Shown here in pieces: positions 1 through 9,553 of a stretch of DNA of 64,000 nucleotides. Under the pieces are notes generated by a model that searched no databases, was not told the DNA's origin, and saw only the letters and a program-made list of their open reading frames with translations. The stretch's first letter is position 1. The number at the start of each line of letters is the position of its first letter. Source of the DNA: Pelagihabitans sp965238025 (GTDB lineage: Bacteria; Bacteroidota; Bacteroidia; Flavobacteriales; Flavobacteriaceae); NCBI GenBank assembly GCA_965238025.1, contig OZ250162.1:2170001-2234000 (forward strand), given 5' to 3'. A program made the position numbers and the translations under genes.

Positions 1-3000
1 CGATCAGTGCCAGTTTGGTAAGAATATTGGCAAGCTTTGCGAAACTATCCAAACTGCTAGACCCATCGGGCAAGTATCTTAATTTCTGTAAATATTCTTC
101 CGCTTCGCTATATAGATTTAGTTCAAAATAAACCGCTCCTATAGCTTCAATAATCTTACAATTATTTAACCATTTTGAAGGTATTCTTTGAATAAGAGCT
201 TCTATTTCACCTTTTAAATTTCCTCTATCCCGACTTGAAGCAGGTTCTGCCTTATTGACCAGATTTTCAAGATCGATCAACACCTCGTCCATATCCACAA
301 AATCGACCGGTTTCCATTCGCTTCTTCCCCTAGATTTTGTAATCTTATAATAAGGGTCTCCGTAGCATTGGTAGGCTCCCCAAGTATTGGTGCTGCCATA
401 CTGTCTATAGGTGGTCAATCTGGCTTTCTGAACCGCATCCCCGAATTTTAAACCTTCAAATAGAAATGTATATAAACTTTTGGCAAAAAATTGGGCCGCC
501 GCATCATCAATGGCCCAACCGGCCGCAACCACGGCTTTGACCCCTTTTTGAATAAATTGGGTTCCCACGTTTGCCGCAAGCTTATTAAAATGTGTTGTAT
601 TCGTTTTGCTTTTTCCACCCTTACCCAAATAACAGCAGTTGATAAAGACAAATTCAGGGGTCTGCGGTAAACTCTCTATTTCTGCGGCGGTAATGTAGGT
701 CGTGTCATCCAATACCATTCCTGTTTTTGATGGATCATTGGCATTCACAATTCCATGACCCGCCAAATGCATCACCTTATAATTAGCACTAAAGAGTTTG
801 TTGACCGTTGTCATTCCATCCTCTTCAATAGCATGTACGACTTGATAGGATTCATTTCTGAAGATTTCCAAAACAGATAGGGCTTCTTCTTTCGCGTAGG
901 GTAATGATGGGTATTTTGTTTGGTCATCGGTTTTTGGATTTCCAATAATCAATACCGAGTCAACTATGGCTTGATTGACGTGCCTGGTATATTGTTTGGT
1001 AACCAATTGACGAATCAAGCCTATTTGGGTCGCAATTGGAGCATTGTTCTTTTCACTTGGATAATGCAATATTTCCCACGGATAACTAGCAGATTGTTCA
1101 TCAACTATCAATAGCAAATTTTTATTATCGGTCGCGTAATCTTTAAAGTTATTGGGAATCAATAAATGAAAAAGGGTTTTAGCGGTTTCTTCATTCCAAC
1201 TGTTCGTATTTATAGACGCCTCAATGAGGCGGTCGATCAATTTTCGTTGGGTAGATTTTATCTCTTCTTCCGCTCTTGCGCGATCTGTTAGCGATACAAA
1301 CTTTAATGGGTTTTGTCCAACGGTTGAAAAATCGATAAAATGGTCCATCAATAACTTCTTGGCACAGGCCGAGATTTCCTCGTCTTGATTTGGGTCATTT
1401 ATTAAGGAAAGTAGTTTTAAGGGTATTTGACCGGCATCTTCCCGTATAGCCTCTACTTTAACCCTATGCCACCAGCCAATAGTATTCTCTTGGGAAATTC
1501 TGCGACGTTTTCCTGAAACTTCACGGATATAGGAAGAACCCAACACGATATGATCTACAAAATCAGGCTCTTTGATAATATTGATCAACTCCCGCATGCC
1601 TTGAATGGCCCTGTCTTTATAAATTTCTATGATTTCTATTTTATCGATCTGCGGAGGGTTTAGCCCCTCCATGTTCCTAAGGCTCTTATTTGCTTCCAGA
1701 ACACCTGTGATTAATGCCCTGATGGAATTTCTTATAGACAACCCACTGTAATCACTAGCTATCAAAAGAGAGCTAATACCCAACATCCGGTCATTGTTTT
1801 TTATTTCTTTAACGGAGCAATCATCATTTACCGAAACCGTAGACATGGCATAATCAATAAAGGCATGCCTGAAACTTGCCGCTAATTTTCCTTCATTAAG
1901 TTCTCCATAAACCCCTAATCCCAGGACGACGGCTCCTTTAAACTTTGATTTTTTCTTTAATAAAACCAATGATGATTCAAGTCTTTCCGGATATATTCCA
2001 ACATCATGGTTTTGCGATAATCTATTGCACATATAAAAATCGACAACAGACTCCGCGCTTACTATTGGGTCATTGTAGTGATGGCCCACAGCAACCGGGA
2101 ATCTTGCATTCCCCAAATCGCCATGACAAACCTCGACCGAAACCTGAAGTTCAGGAATTTCTTCAGTTAAATTGGGAGATAATCCCATGATGGCATCTTC
2201 CATTCCCATCTCGGAAGGCACGATAATCGGATATTCTTCCGGCATGATGAAGTCTTCAGACTCCCCACGCATCATTATGGGCTGACTGGGCAGTAACTTC
2301 GTTGCACCCGTTTCCAATAGTTCAATTATTGCGGGAAAATATTCCTTGGTCGAACATAGGGCCCCATGGGTAGCCCGCATGTACCATGTACGATCTTTAA
2401 AAGTTTCGGGAATACCCGTTTTCCAGGTTACACAACTATCGCCTTTTGATGTGCCCCATAATGTTGCCTTTTCATTGGTGTCAAATTCCAGTTTGTATGG
2501 GGTATATAGATCTTTTCCAGCTATATAGATGGTATTATCACCTTTTATTGGGCGCTTCTTAAATAAAGCTTGCAACTTTTTGGCATTCGCTAAGTCTTTT
2601 GTTATTGGTGTTACAAAGTCTTTTTCTTTTTCGCCAATCTCTTTCCATGTTTTAGCGGTGTTAAAATCCAAATTGGGATTCTCGGCTTCCATTGGTAAAA
2701 GTTCAAGGAGGCCAGGATAACGTTTTATAATCTCCAATAGTTCTCCACTAGTATTGGTAAGATCTATTGAATGTAAGGTTTTAAAAAGCTTATGTTTTCT
2801 CAGAAAAAGTGAAATGATCACATGTGATCCGCCAAGTGGCGAACCTAAAAATATGGCCCTAGACCCGGTTCTGGTTCTAAAATCTTCCCAAACTTTTGGA
2901 TGACCGCTATACATAGCATGCACAACCAACCCGCCCATTGAATGTGCTATGATTTGTATGGGCTGATCGGTCTTTGCCATTCTATCTTTTAGATCCTTGG

Positions 3001-4774
3001 CCAGTTTTTCGGCAGAATCCAGTATTGATACCCTCCAGTCGTAAGGAAAGGGAACCACATTGTACTTTTTACCCAGTTCCCTTAGCAAAGCTCTATATGC
3101 TGAGCCCATAAGCGCATAGGCCTCCACTTTTTTCGACTTAATATCCAAGCGGTGCATTCCTCCAACAGCCAATCTAAACGGGTTCACCCAAATGGCATCA
3201 TTATCCGCTTGTAACTTGGATCCCATAATACCGGGCAGAACATATACATGCGGAGCTTCTTTTTCTTGTTTTTCACCCGGAGCTACATAGTTTAATCGTC
3301 CTCTTATCCTACTAATTTCACCATCATCGCCAACCAACATATTTAAGGGTTTATAGCCTAAAGGAATCGTCTCATAGCTTCCTAGGGCCGCAGCAACATT
3401 ATCTTGGGAAACAGAATTCATGAAATACTTGAAATGACTCACATTCTTATTATTATGGAAGGAATAAAATGTCTTCTCTCTGGAAGCGCTTCCGAACATT
3501 GAAAGTGAGTTTACAACAAAGTCGTGCTGGGTTCTATAAAATGTGTCGGATAAAATAACGGCCAGCGACCTTAATACACCATGTGCTTTAACATCTCCTG
3601 CTATTACATATAGTTCTGAGTTTATTTGGATGTTAGGGTTATTCAATAACCTTATCAATGGAGATCCGGGAATCATTGCTTCTAGACCTGGAAATACTTT
3701 TACATCTTCTTTCTTTTTAACAAAAGCAATCAAAAAAGCTTTAACATAGGCATAAATCGGGCTGGCCTTTAGAACAGGAATGAGCCCTAAAAGATTGAGG
3801 ATAACTGTGAAGTAAAGGTCTAATCGTTTGGAAGCCAAAATGGTACCGGAAGCAGGGCAAGCAACTCTAACAAATTTTTCTACCCTAATGTTTTTCTTTT
3901 TTAATAAATCATTGAGCTTTTTGAGATATGTTATTTCCTTTTTTCTCCCCAACTTTTGAAAAACACTAATATCGAGGGTTGAAAATGCATCTTCTTGATT
4001 CGCTAAGTTTCTGCATAAAATTTCCCCGATAAGCCCACCTCGCGAATGGGATATCAAATGGACGGTGGCATCCTGGGGTAGTGCTTCCAGCAAATCGATT
4101 GCATTTTGTAAGGGGCTTTTTGTTAGGGTGGCGTGTTCAAATGCAAATATTTGTTCACCATAGGTCTTCAACAAACCTTTCCAGGGCACTGACGGAAGAT
4201 TATCTTGATAAAATCCGCCAAAGCTTCCTGCGGTACTAGATGCGGTGCCATGTAATAAAACTAGGACTGGGCCATTCACCGCTTTATTTTTTACCCTACT
4301 TCCAAGTTTATTCGGATTCTGACAGTAGTAAAGCCCAGGCCCAGGTTCTAGCTGACTTTCAATCTTACCGGCCAATGCGAGCGCCGATAGCTCAACAACC
4401 TTATCGTTAACCTTGATTATTTTTAGTTTCCTAAGCAAGTTCCTTATAAAGCCTCGGGTATTGGCCTGGTAGCCTTCCAAATGAGTGGGTACAAAAAGGG
4501 TGTTATCCTCGTCATTATTTCCTCTGCTCTGGTTCGTATTGGTTTCTTCTTCCAATTCTACCCTGGTCATTATTCTAATTAAACCATCTTCATACACTAA
4601 CTCCAATACGTCTTCATCATCTACCTCAATTACTTTTTTAATAGCGTCAGACCTTGTAGTGGCAATATCAAAAGCTGCCACTGTTTCGGTAGCAAGGAAT
4701 TTTTGTGAACCTGAATTAAAATAAGCTCCCGTTTGAATTGTATTTCCGTAGAATGAAATCTTCTTTTTGGTCAT
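1..4774 (-). CDS. CHAT-domain protease fused to two alpha/beta hydrolase domains (C-terminus outside window)
   Basis: One open frame reads leftward from ATG at 4774 to the window edge without a stop, giving about 1590 residues. Near residue 242 there is a lipase-type nucleophile elbow (SHSRGG) inside a DUF7379-like alpha/beta hydrolase. Near residue 610 there is a second elbow (AHSMGG) in an LCAT-like domain that begins with VLPGIMGSKL. At about residues 1260-1430 lies a CHAT (caspase-like) domain with the His in HLAGHG (about 1337) and the Cys in FINCCYLG (about 1380), so the protease dyad looks intact. The last residues in view look TPR-like (YSEAEEYLQKL). There is no signal peptide. A plausible role is a protease-gated lipase or a defence effector; its neighbour is an eCIS island, and the link to it is inference. 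The domain calls are firm, the function is not. Confidence 0.85.
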   Translation of the reverse strand, partial: MTKKKISFYGNTIQTGAYFNSGSQKFLATETVAAFDIATTRSDAIKKVIEVDDEDVLELVYEDGLIRIMTRVELEEETNTNQSRGNNDEDNTLFVPTHLEGYQANTRGFIRNLLRKLKIIKVNDKVVELSALALAGKIESQLEPGPGLYYCQNPNKLGSRVKNKAVNGPVLVLLHGTASSTAGSFGGFYQDNLPSVPWKGLLKTYGEQIFAFEHATLTKSPLQNAIDLLEALPQDATVHLISHSRGGLIGEILCRNLANQEDAFSTLDISVFQKLGRKKEITYLKKLNDLLKKKNIRVEKFVRVACPASGTILASKRLDLYFTVILNLLGLIPVLKASPIYAYVKAFLIAFVKKKEDVKVFPGLEAMIPGSPLIRLLNNPNIQINSELYVIAGDVKAHGVLRSLAVILSDTFYRTQHDFVVNSLSMFGSASREKTFYSFHNNKNVSHFKYFMNSVSQDNVAAALGSYETIPLGYKPLNMLVGDDGEISRIRGRLNYVAPGEKQEKEAPHVYVLPGIMGSKLQADNDAIWVNPFRLAVGGMHRLDIKSKKVEAYALMGSAYRALLRELGKKYNVVPFPYDWRVSILDSAEKLAKDLKDRMAKTDQPIQIIAHSMGGLVVHAMYSGHPKVWEDFRTRTGSRAIFLGSPLGGSHVIISLFLRKHKLFKTLHSIDLTNTSGELLEIIKRYPGLLELLPMEAENPNLDFNTAKTWKEIGEKEKDFVTPITKDLANAKKLQALFKKRPIKGDNTIYIAGKDLYTPYKLEFDTNEKATLWGTSKGDSCVTWKTGIPETFKDRTWYMRATHGALCSTKEYFPAIIELLETGATKLLPSQPIMMRGESEDFIMPEEYPIIVPSEMGMEDAIMGLSPNLTEEIPELQVSVEVCHGDLGNARFPVAVGHHYNDPIVSAESVVDFYMCNRLSQNHDVGIYPERLESSLVLLKKKSKFKGAVVLGLGVYGELNEGKLAASFRHAFIDYAMSTVSVNDDCSVKEIKNNDRMLGISSLLIASDYSGLSIRNSIRALITGVLEANKSLRNMEGLNPPQIDKIEIIEIYKDRAIQGMRELINIIKEPDFVDHIVLGSSYIREVSGKRRRISQENTIGWWHRVKVEAIREDAGQIPLKLLSLINDPNQDEEISACAKKLLMDHFIDFSTVGQNPLKFVSLTDRARAEEEIKSTQRKLIDRLIEASINTNSWNEETAKTLFHLLIPNNFKDYATDNKNLLLIVDEQSASYPWEILHYPSEKNNAPIATQIGLIRQLVTKQYTRHVNQAIVDSVLIIGNPKTDDQTKYPSLPYAKEEALSVLEIFRNESYQVVHAIEEDGMTTVNKLFSANYKVMHLAGHGIVNANDPSKTGMVLDDTTYITAAEIESLPQTPEFVFINCCYLGKGGKSKTNTTHFNKLAANVGTQFIQKGVKAVVAAGWAIDDAAAQFFAKSLYTFLFEGLKFGDAVQKARLTTYRQYGSTNTWGAYQCYGDPYYKITKSRGRSEWKPVDFVDMDEVLIDLENLVNKAEPASSRDRGNLKGEIEALIQRIPSKWLNNCKIIEAIGAVYFELNLYSEAEEYLQKLRYLPDGSSSLDSFAKLANILTKLALI

Positions 4775-5117
4775 CGTAACAAGGTTTTGTTTTAGTATAT
4801 AGATACAACCAGCGTGTACTTCCATAAAAGTAACCGACGTTGAAATAAACCAGTTTTCTTATGAAAAGAATTTAAAAAAGGGGGAGGGGGAGGTCAATTT
4901 TGAACCTAAAAGATAATTAATTTATTAAAAGATATGGGAAAAAAATAAAAAATTAACACGATTTTTATTTATAATTTCAGTGTATTCTCTTAAGGTTCTA
5001 ATTTAAAAAACACAGTAATTTGTGACATTGAACAATCATGGTTATCGGTTATATCGTCAATTCTTGCAAGAATGATTTTCCTGATGTTTAATTTAGTATT
5101 TAGACTAGACTTGTATA
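4775..5117. other. Gene-free AT-rich gap upstream of the CHAT gene
   Basis: This 343-bp gap lies between two minus-strand genes and must carry the promoter of the CHAT gene unless that gene is read through from the gene upstream. No exact TAnnTTTG box was found. The only notable feature is a G-rich tract at 4880-4893 (two G5 runs and a GG separated by single A). The rest is A/T-rich with weak A/U hairpin potential near 4940-4975. Confidence 0.6.
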
Positions 5118-6353
5118 CTAGATATCCGTCATCTTCTTTAAAGTAGTTGCAGCATATTCCGCACCTAAACTAGGATCTATTTTTAAGGAAGTTTCTCTCC
5201 CTAGGGTATAAAAAACCTGATCTGCACCAGGGGCCGAAAAGCTCACAAGCAAATCTGCCAAAACATTATATGCCCCCTTTGTCTTTTTTTTGGATTTGTT
5301 CAGGGAGCTATAATTTTTTGCTGCAAATGTAGAGCAGTCAACAACTTGGTCAAGGTGGTTCATATAACTTTTGCCTGCGATTACCTGGCAACCGGCCGAC
5401 CAATTTGAGGCGCCAATTCCGGACCAATGTATATTAATAGTCGTATTAGGTTCGCGATCCAGCCCTACGTCTATATCTGCCTGTGTTAATGCATTGTCAT
5501 CGTTACGATCTCTAAAAACCAGGACTCCATTTTTATAGGGTTTTAAAGCCCTGTATACCCTTGATTCTTCCCACATTTTGTGCCAGCCAAAACGATATTT
5601 ATGTTGACCTTCCACTAAAAACGGTTCATCTTTTCTACCCTTTTTCTTCTTGTAGTTATATGCCATTGACTGACTTGGGTCGGTAGAACCCCAAAACTTA
5701 AAAACCAATCCATTGATCAAAAGCACAAATAAATCATTGTTTTTTCGGGTTATTTGAGATTTATCCTGTTCTCGGCGAATACCGATAAGATGTATTTCAT
5801 TAGGGTCATATTTCCAATCTCCTACTTTTATAGTATCCGAGTCGTGTATAAATTTTTCAACATGAGCGAGAATTGCGCTTGGATTGTTTTTATAATGATT
5901 CTTTGCGCTATTAAGAAGGGATATCCATTTCGTAAATTCTGAGGTAGGGTTTTGTGAGGAGTATTTTTTCCAATCTGCGGTGATTTTAAGCGCTTTCCAT
6001 CGTTCAATATGCTTCTGTGTTCCTTTTCCGACGATACCATCGGGTGTCATACCAGAAAATCCTTCAATAGTTCTCACATACTCTTGAAATAAGCGGGCAG
6101 AGGACTGGGTTACGTAATCAAAAATTCCATCGATAACACCCCTGGGCATAAAACCGGCATCAAATAAAAATTGCTGCAGTAGGGCTACATTAGAACCCTC
6201 TTGTTCCCTAAACCTTCGCCATTTACTACGATCCTCATCCCTAAAAGACCTAGTACCTCTTAGAACCCCTAAATTATGATATGGTTCTAAGAAGCTCTTA
6301 GTACTCTGTGGTAATTTGCCAGTATCATAGTTGCCTAAAAAGATGCTACTCAT
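5118..6353 (-). CDS. Peptidoglycan-binding protein with L,D-transpeptidase-like C-terminal region
   Basis: The 411-aa product has a PG_binding_1-type domain at residues 55-118 (LLQQFLFDAGF, then DGIFDYVTQSSARLFQ and DGIVGKGT). The C-terminal half has His309 in NIHWSG and Cys322 in NWSAGC, resembling the H...SxGC active site of YkuD-type L,D-transpeptidases, although the spacing is not classic. No signal peptide or membrane segment is visible, so it would reach the wall only through lysis or a non-Sec route. It is on the opposite strand to the eCIS operon and diverges from the LuxR gene across a 311-bp gap. Possible roles are wall remodelling, cell lysis to release eCIS particles, or cargo. 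The murein-binding part is well supported; the catalytic assignment is tentative. Confidence 0.7.
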   Translation of the reverse strand: MSSIFLGNYDTGKLPQSTKSFLEPYHNLGVLRGTRSFRDEDRSKWRRFREQEGSNVALLQQFLFDAGFMPRGVIDGIFDYVTQSSARLFQEYVRTIEGFSGMTPDGIVGKGTQKHIERWKALKITADWKKYSSQNPTSEFTKWISLLNSAKNHYKNNPSAILAHVEKFIHDSDTIKVGDWKYDPNEIHLIGIRREQDKSQITRKNNDLFVLLINGLVFKFWGSTDPSQSMAYNYKKKKGRKDEPFLVEGQHKYRFGWHKMWEESRVYRALKPYKNGVLVFRDRNDDNALTQADIDVGLDREPNTTINIHWSGIGASNWSAGCQVIAGKSYMNHLDQVVDCSTFAAKNYSSLNKSKKKTKGAYNVLADLLVSFSAPGADQVFYTLGRETSLKIDPSLGAEYAATTLKKMTDI

Positions 6354-6664
6354 TATAGTTTTTATAAATAAAATAGTCTAATAAAATAAGAAATTTCCGG
6401 TGTAGAACCAAAAATGTATTCGGTGGCGGCACAATTTTATCAAAGAAATACTCCCCTCGTACATTAAGCTGTGTTCAGGTTTTATGTTTAGAAGAGGTAG
6501 GTTAAAAACCGACTCGCTTCGTATGTAATCCGTTTTAGTAAATTCTGTAGGAACGGCTAGCGCATAAAAACACCAATTGTACAAAAAAACTGTCAAACCA
6601 TACAGTTTTATCTAGCAAAATAATTTTTGTTCCCTACCTTAAGAAAAGTTTCAACCCCAATTCA
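6354..6664. promoter_or_regulatory. Divergent intergenic region between PG-binding gene and LuxR gene
   Basis: This 311-bp gap separates divergently read genes, so it should hold promoters for both. A T-rich motif ending in TTTTTG lies about 35 bp before the LuxR start, but an exact Bacteroidota -7 box was not found. The open frame on the minus strand here (6378-6596) has no recognisable domain and is treated as spurious. Confidence 0.4.
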
Positions 6665-7360
6665 ATGAACTTCTCAATAAAAACCAAAGCAAGGGTAAAC
6701 CATGCTATAGCGGAAAAGACATTCGTTTTGAAAATGACCCCGCTTCTCAAAGCATGCGAATGTTCTAAAAACCTTATGGTGGGTATTTACCTTGTTGAAA
6801 AAGATCATTTTTTTTACTGTAATACCAAGTTAAAAGAGATTCTTGGGGACTACCACACCAGATTGATGGTACAAGGTTGGAGTTTTTTGTATTCAATGAT
6901 GGATTCTAACGAGGTTGAATTAGTAAAGGACCAGATTTCAAAATTTCTTACTAGACCTTATCTAAAGGACGTGCTTACACTAAGATATCACATTACCAAT
7001 TGTCATAATAAAAAGATTTTAGTGAAACATGAAATACTGTTACATCAATTGGAAAAACAGTTCTTGGCAATCAATTATTTTTTTGATGTCACTGAAAAAG
7101 AAAAAATAGAACATTGTATCAGGGCCTTGCCGGAATGTATCGATTCCCATTCCGTAAATAAAAACATACTTGGCATTTCTCCCCGCGAAAGAGAAGTGCT
7201 TCGACTTATTGCCGATGGTTATTCCTCAAAGGAAATTGCCGAAATGCTTTTTATCAGCAACCATACAGCCATATCCCATCGCAAAAACCTCATCGAAAAA
7301 TTTCAGGTTAAAAATACGGCCCACCTAATCAAGAAGGCCTCAACAGTCATAAGCTTGTAA
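6665..7360 (+). CDS. PAS-like/LuxR-type transcriptional regulator
   Basis: The 231-aa protein ends in a classic LuxR/GerE helix-turn-helix at about residues 166-229, with SPREREVLRLIADGYSSKEI followed by SNHTAISHRKNL. Residues about 25-150 look like a PAS sensor domain (hydrophobic strands plus a segment reading HFFYCNTKLKEILG), but the ligand is unknown. There is no receiver domain and no autoinducer-binding domain. It lies 198 bp upstream of the first eCIS gene on the same strand, which makes it the obvious candidate regulator of the cluster; that is inferred from position only. The frame opens at ATG 6665. Confidence 0.85.
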   Translation: MNFSIKTKARVNHAIAEKTFVLKMTPLLKACECSKNLMVGIYLVEKDHFFYCNTKLKEILGDYHTRLMVQGWSFLYSMMDSNEVELVKDQISKFLTRPYLKDVLTLRYHITNCHNKKILVKHEILLHQLEKQFLAINYFFDVTEKEKIEHCIRALPECIDSHSVNKNILGISPREREVLRLIADGYSSKEIAEMLFISNHTAISHRKNLIEKFQVKNTAHLIKKASTVISL

Positions 7361-7395
7361 CTCTTCGTGATACCATCTTTTTATGGGCCGACTAA

Positions 7396-7434
7396 AATCC
7401 CCAAAAAAGGGGATTGACATTAAGGGTTTTTTTT
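7396..7434 (+). terminator. Possible terminator or leader hairpin after LuxR gene
   Basis: A perfect 7-bp stem (AATCCCC at 7396-7402, GGGGATT at 7409-7415) with an A6 loop sits 36 bp after the LuxR stop. A run of eight T follows at 7427-7434, about 11 nt after the stem, so the spacing is not that of a standard intrinsic terminator. It could end the LuxR transcript or fold in the leader of the eCIS operon. Confidence 0.4.
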
Positions 7435-7558
7435 CAAATCTTGGGAGAGATTGCAAGCTAACTTCAAAGGCACCTTTATATATAGTGCAATTACCTTTTT
7501 TCCCTCCAAAAAAATAAAGTACCTCTTCCCCCGATCCTTTGTTAAATGAACAATTGTT

Positions 7559-8203
7559 ATGATTGGATTGGCCCTAAAGTTATTGCGTGATGAACTCAGC
7601 GAATATGTCTTTCAAAATAAAAGACCGGGGGATTCTATTACTCAAGATGACGTAATCCTTCACAATATTGCGATGATGGAGGGGGATGCAGCGGCCGACC
7701 TTAGTAACAAAATTGTCATAACCCTAGTAAATTCCGAAGAGGAAAGTACACTCAAAAATAATAGTAATGCGGTTCGAACAATCAATGGTATTCGCTATGT
7801 AGAGCCTGCAGTGTTTCTCAACCTCTATATTCTGATTACAGCGACCCTAGGGCAAGACCTTCAAGATGCCTATGAGTTTGCCCTGCACAGATTATCATTG
7901 ATAATACAATTTTTTCAGGCCAAGAAAAGCTTTACGGTAAAAAATTCCCCATTTACATCTATATCAAATGATAATAACATTCCTCAAGAAACCAAGGATG
8001 AAATTCGTCTTAACGTGGAACTATATACGCTGACTTTTGAGCAGATAAATCACTTATGGGGTTCTTTGGGAGGTAAGCAGGTGCCCTTTGCCATGTACAA
8101 AATAAGATTGGTGAAAATACAGGAGAATACAGGACAAGAGGCTCCAGTAATAGAGACGATTAAGACAGTCGAGACCATGATAAATGCCGAATGTGATGAG
8201 TGA
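7559..8203 (+). CDS. eCIS tail terminator/cap protein, DUF4255 (Afp16/Pvc16-like)
   Basis: The 214-aa protein starts MIGLALKLLRDELSEYVF and contains ITLVNSEEESTLKNN and PAVFLNLYILITATL, which fit the DUF4255/Pvc16 N-terminal family. In Afp and PVC particles this protein caps the sheath-tube end distal to the baseplate and fixes tail length. It is the first gene of the structural operon and overlaps the next start by a few bases (8196-8203), indicating translational coupling. Its length is slightly short compared with Pvc16, consistent with only the core fold. Confidence 0.87.
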   Translation: MIGLALKLLRDELSEYVFQNKRPGDSITQDDVILHNIAMMEGDAAADLSNKIVITLVNSEEESTLKNNSNAVRTINGIRYVEPAVFLNLYILITATLGQDLQDAYEFALHRLSLIIQFFQAKKSFTVKNSPFTSISNDNNIPQETKDEIRLNVELYTLTFEQINHLWGSLGGKQVPFAMYKIRLVKIQENTGQEAPVIETIKTVETMINAECDE

Positions 8204-9527
8204 AATAATTTATAAAAAAATAGCCGAGGTCCAGATTTTGCACGACTATTTTCTGACAACTTCCGATGGAACTTCTTTTTTTGCCAGGAACCTAGCGGAA
8301 AAAGAAGATTTGCTGACCAAAAAATTGGCCCATGGCATATATGACATTAGGGAAGTGTTTAGCATTAAACCCGATGCTGAGACCGAAATAAGAATGAACG
8401 AATATAACCTCAGGATGTTTACTACTCCCTTGGGTTTTATTGTGGGGATTGAAGTTCTTACTGAAAATCTGGCAGGTGAAACGGTTTTCAAACCCCGTTT
8501 GCTAGTGCCCGATTCGGTTCACCTGAACTTTACCGTCCAGCCTCGTGTTTCTTTTTTCAAGACGATTACAAATACTAGTTTTCGACCTGTATTCCAAGCT
8601 ATGTATTATTTTTCAAATACCGATAAATTGGAACTGGATGAAACAACGGTCCCAACCTATAAATCCTTACAGCTTACCAACAAATTAAGGGTGCATCAAC
8701 CCGGTATTACCCATGAGATGGGTGCACTTATCGACTTCGGAGGTACATTAAAGGAAGCCATCCAAAAAACTGATGGAAGCGATCCCAGCCATTGGGAAGA
8801 TATTGAAGACAGAGGGTTTGTAAGTGATGCCGATTTAATTTTATTACCTAACAACTTCACATTTTCCTTTAGAAAGGAGGCTGCCGTTACCACCGCCAGT
8901 TTTGTATTGGAGGATACTGCCGCTCTGGAAATAAAAACTATTACAAGAACTAGTACGGAAGTTTTGGAAAACGTGTTTCTCAACTTCTCTAAGGTAGATG
9001 AGACCGATGTAAACTCGGACGACATTTCATCGGGATTTTACACTCTTAAGGTAACGGCCAATGCCGGGCCCGAAATCACTTATCCCATTTATTTGAACCA
9101 TGCCGAATACGACAAGGACCAATTTGGGACTATCGATTTGCGATTTGATGAACCCAATGGCCCCTATAGTTTATTAGATGCAGGAGGGTTTTTGAAAACG
9201 AGGATTACGGCCGCAGACGTAGTGGTTCCCCATCCTGTGTTCGAATTGCGGTTTAAAAATAGAAGAACATTCTGGCGGTATAATAGCGAAAGTGTTTTTA
9301 GTGCGGCCGACATTGCAGATACCAATGGGCATTTAGTTCCCGAATCGGTTACCAACGAAAAGTTGGTCTCCATTCATCCCAAAGGGCTTACGGAAGCCTT
9401 AGTACCTTTTATAAATGGTACCACGCAGGTATTGCCACATCCAGAAATTCCTTCGTTGCGTGTTGAAAAAGAAAAAATATTCTCAGAGATCTTTATAAAT
9501 CAGTCAAATAGATTGTTGAACAGTTAA
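8196..9527 (+). CDS. eCIS-associated protein of unknown function (444 aa), possible cap-side or surface component
   Basis: I do not recognise a named domain. The sequence is rich in predicted beta strands, with alternating hydrophobic residues and segments such as TASFVLEDTAALEIKT and GFYTLKVTANAG that look like Ig-like or carbohydrate-binding sandwiches. The ATG at 8196 overlaps the stop of the DUF4255 gene (ATGAGTGA) and is preferred to the in-frame ATG at 8184, which would overlap further into the upstream gene. Placed between the cap gene and the sheath gene, it could be the cap adaptor described for AlgoCIS-type particles or a fibre-like surface protein; both are inference. Confidence 0.75.
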   Translation: MSEIIYKKIAEVQILHDYFLTTSDGTSFFARNLAEKEDLLTKKLAHGIYDIREVFSIKPDAETEIRMNEYNLRMFTTPLGFIVGIEVLTENLAGETVFKPRLLVPDSVHLNFTVQPRVSFFKTITNTSFRPVFQAMYYFSNTDKLELDETTVPTYKSLQLTNKLRVHQPGITHEMGALIDFGGTLKEAIQKTDGSDPSHWEDIEDRGFVSDADLILLPNNFTFSFRKEAAVTTASFVLEDTAALEIKTITRTSTEVLENVFLNFSKVDETDVNSDDISSGFYTLKVTANAGPEITYPIYLNHAEYDKDQFGTIDLRFDEPNGPYSLLDAGGFLKTRITAADVVVPHPVFELRFKNRRTFWRYNSESVFSAADIADTNGHLVPESVTNEKLVSIHPKGLTEALVPFINGTTQVLPHPEIPSLRVEKEKIFSEIFINQSNRLLNS

Positions 9528-9553
9528 AAATTTAAACTTTAAAAAATGTCATT

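Noticed and set aside
6378..6596. 72-aa minus-strand open frame in the divergent gap
   Set aside because: No domain, no conserved start context; region is expected to be promoter.
8184..8195. Upstream in-frame ATG for the 444-aa eCIS protein
   Set aside because: It lies deeper inside the DUF4255 gene; the ATG at 8196 overlaps the stop in the usual ATGA-type coupling and was chosen instead.
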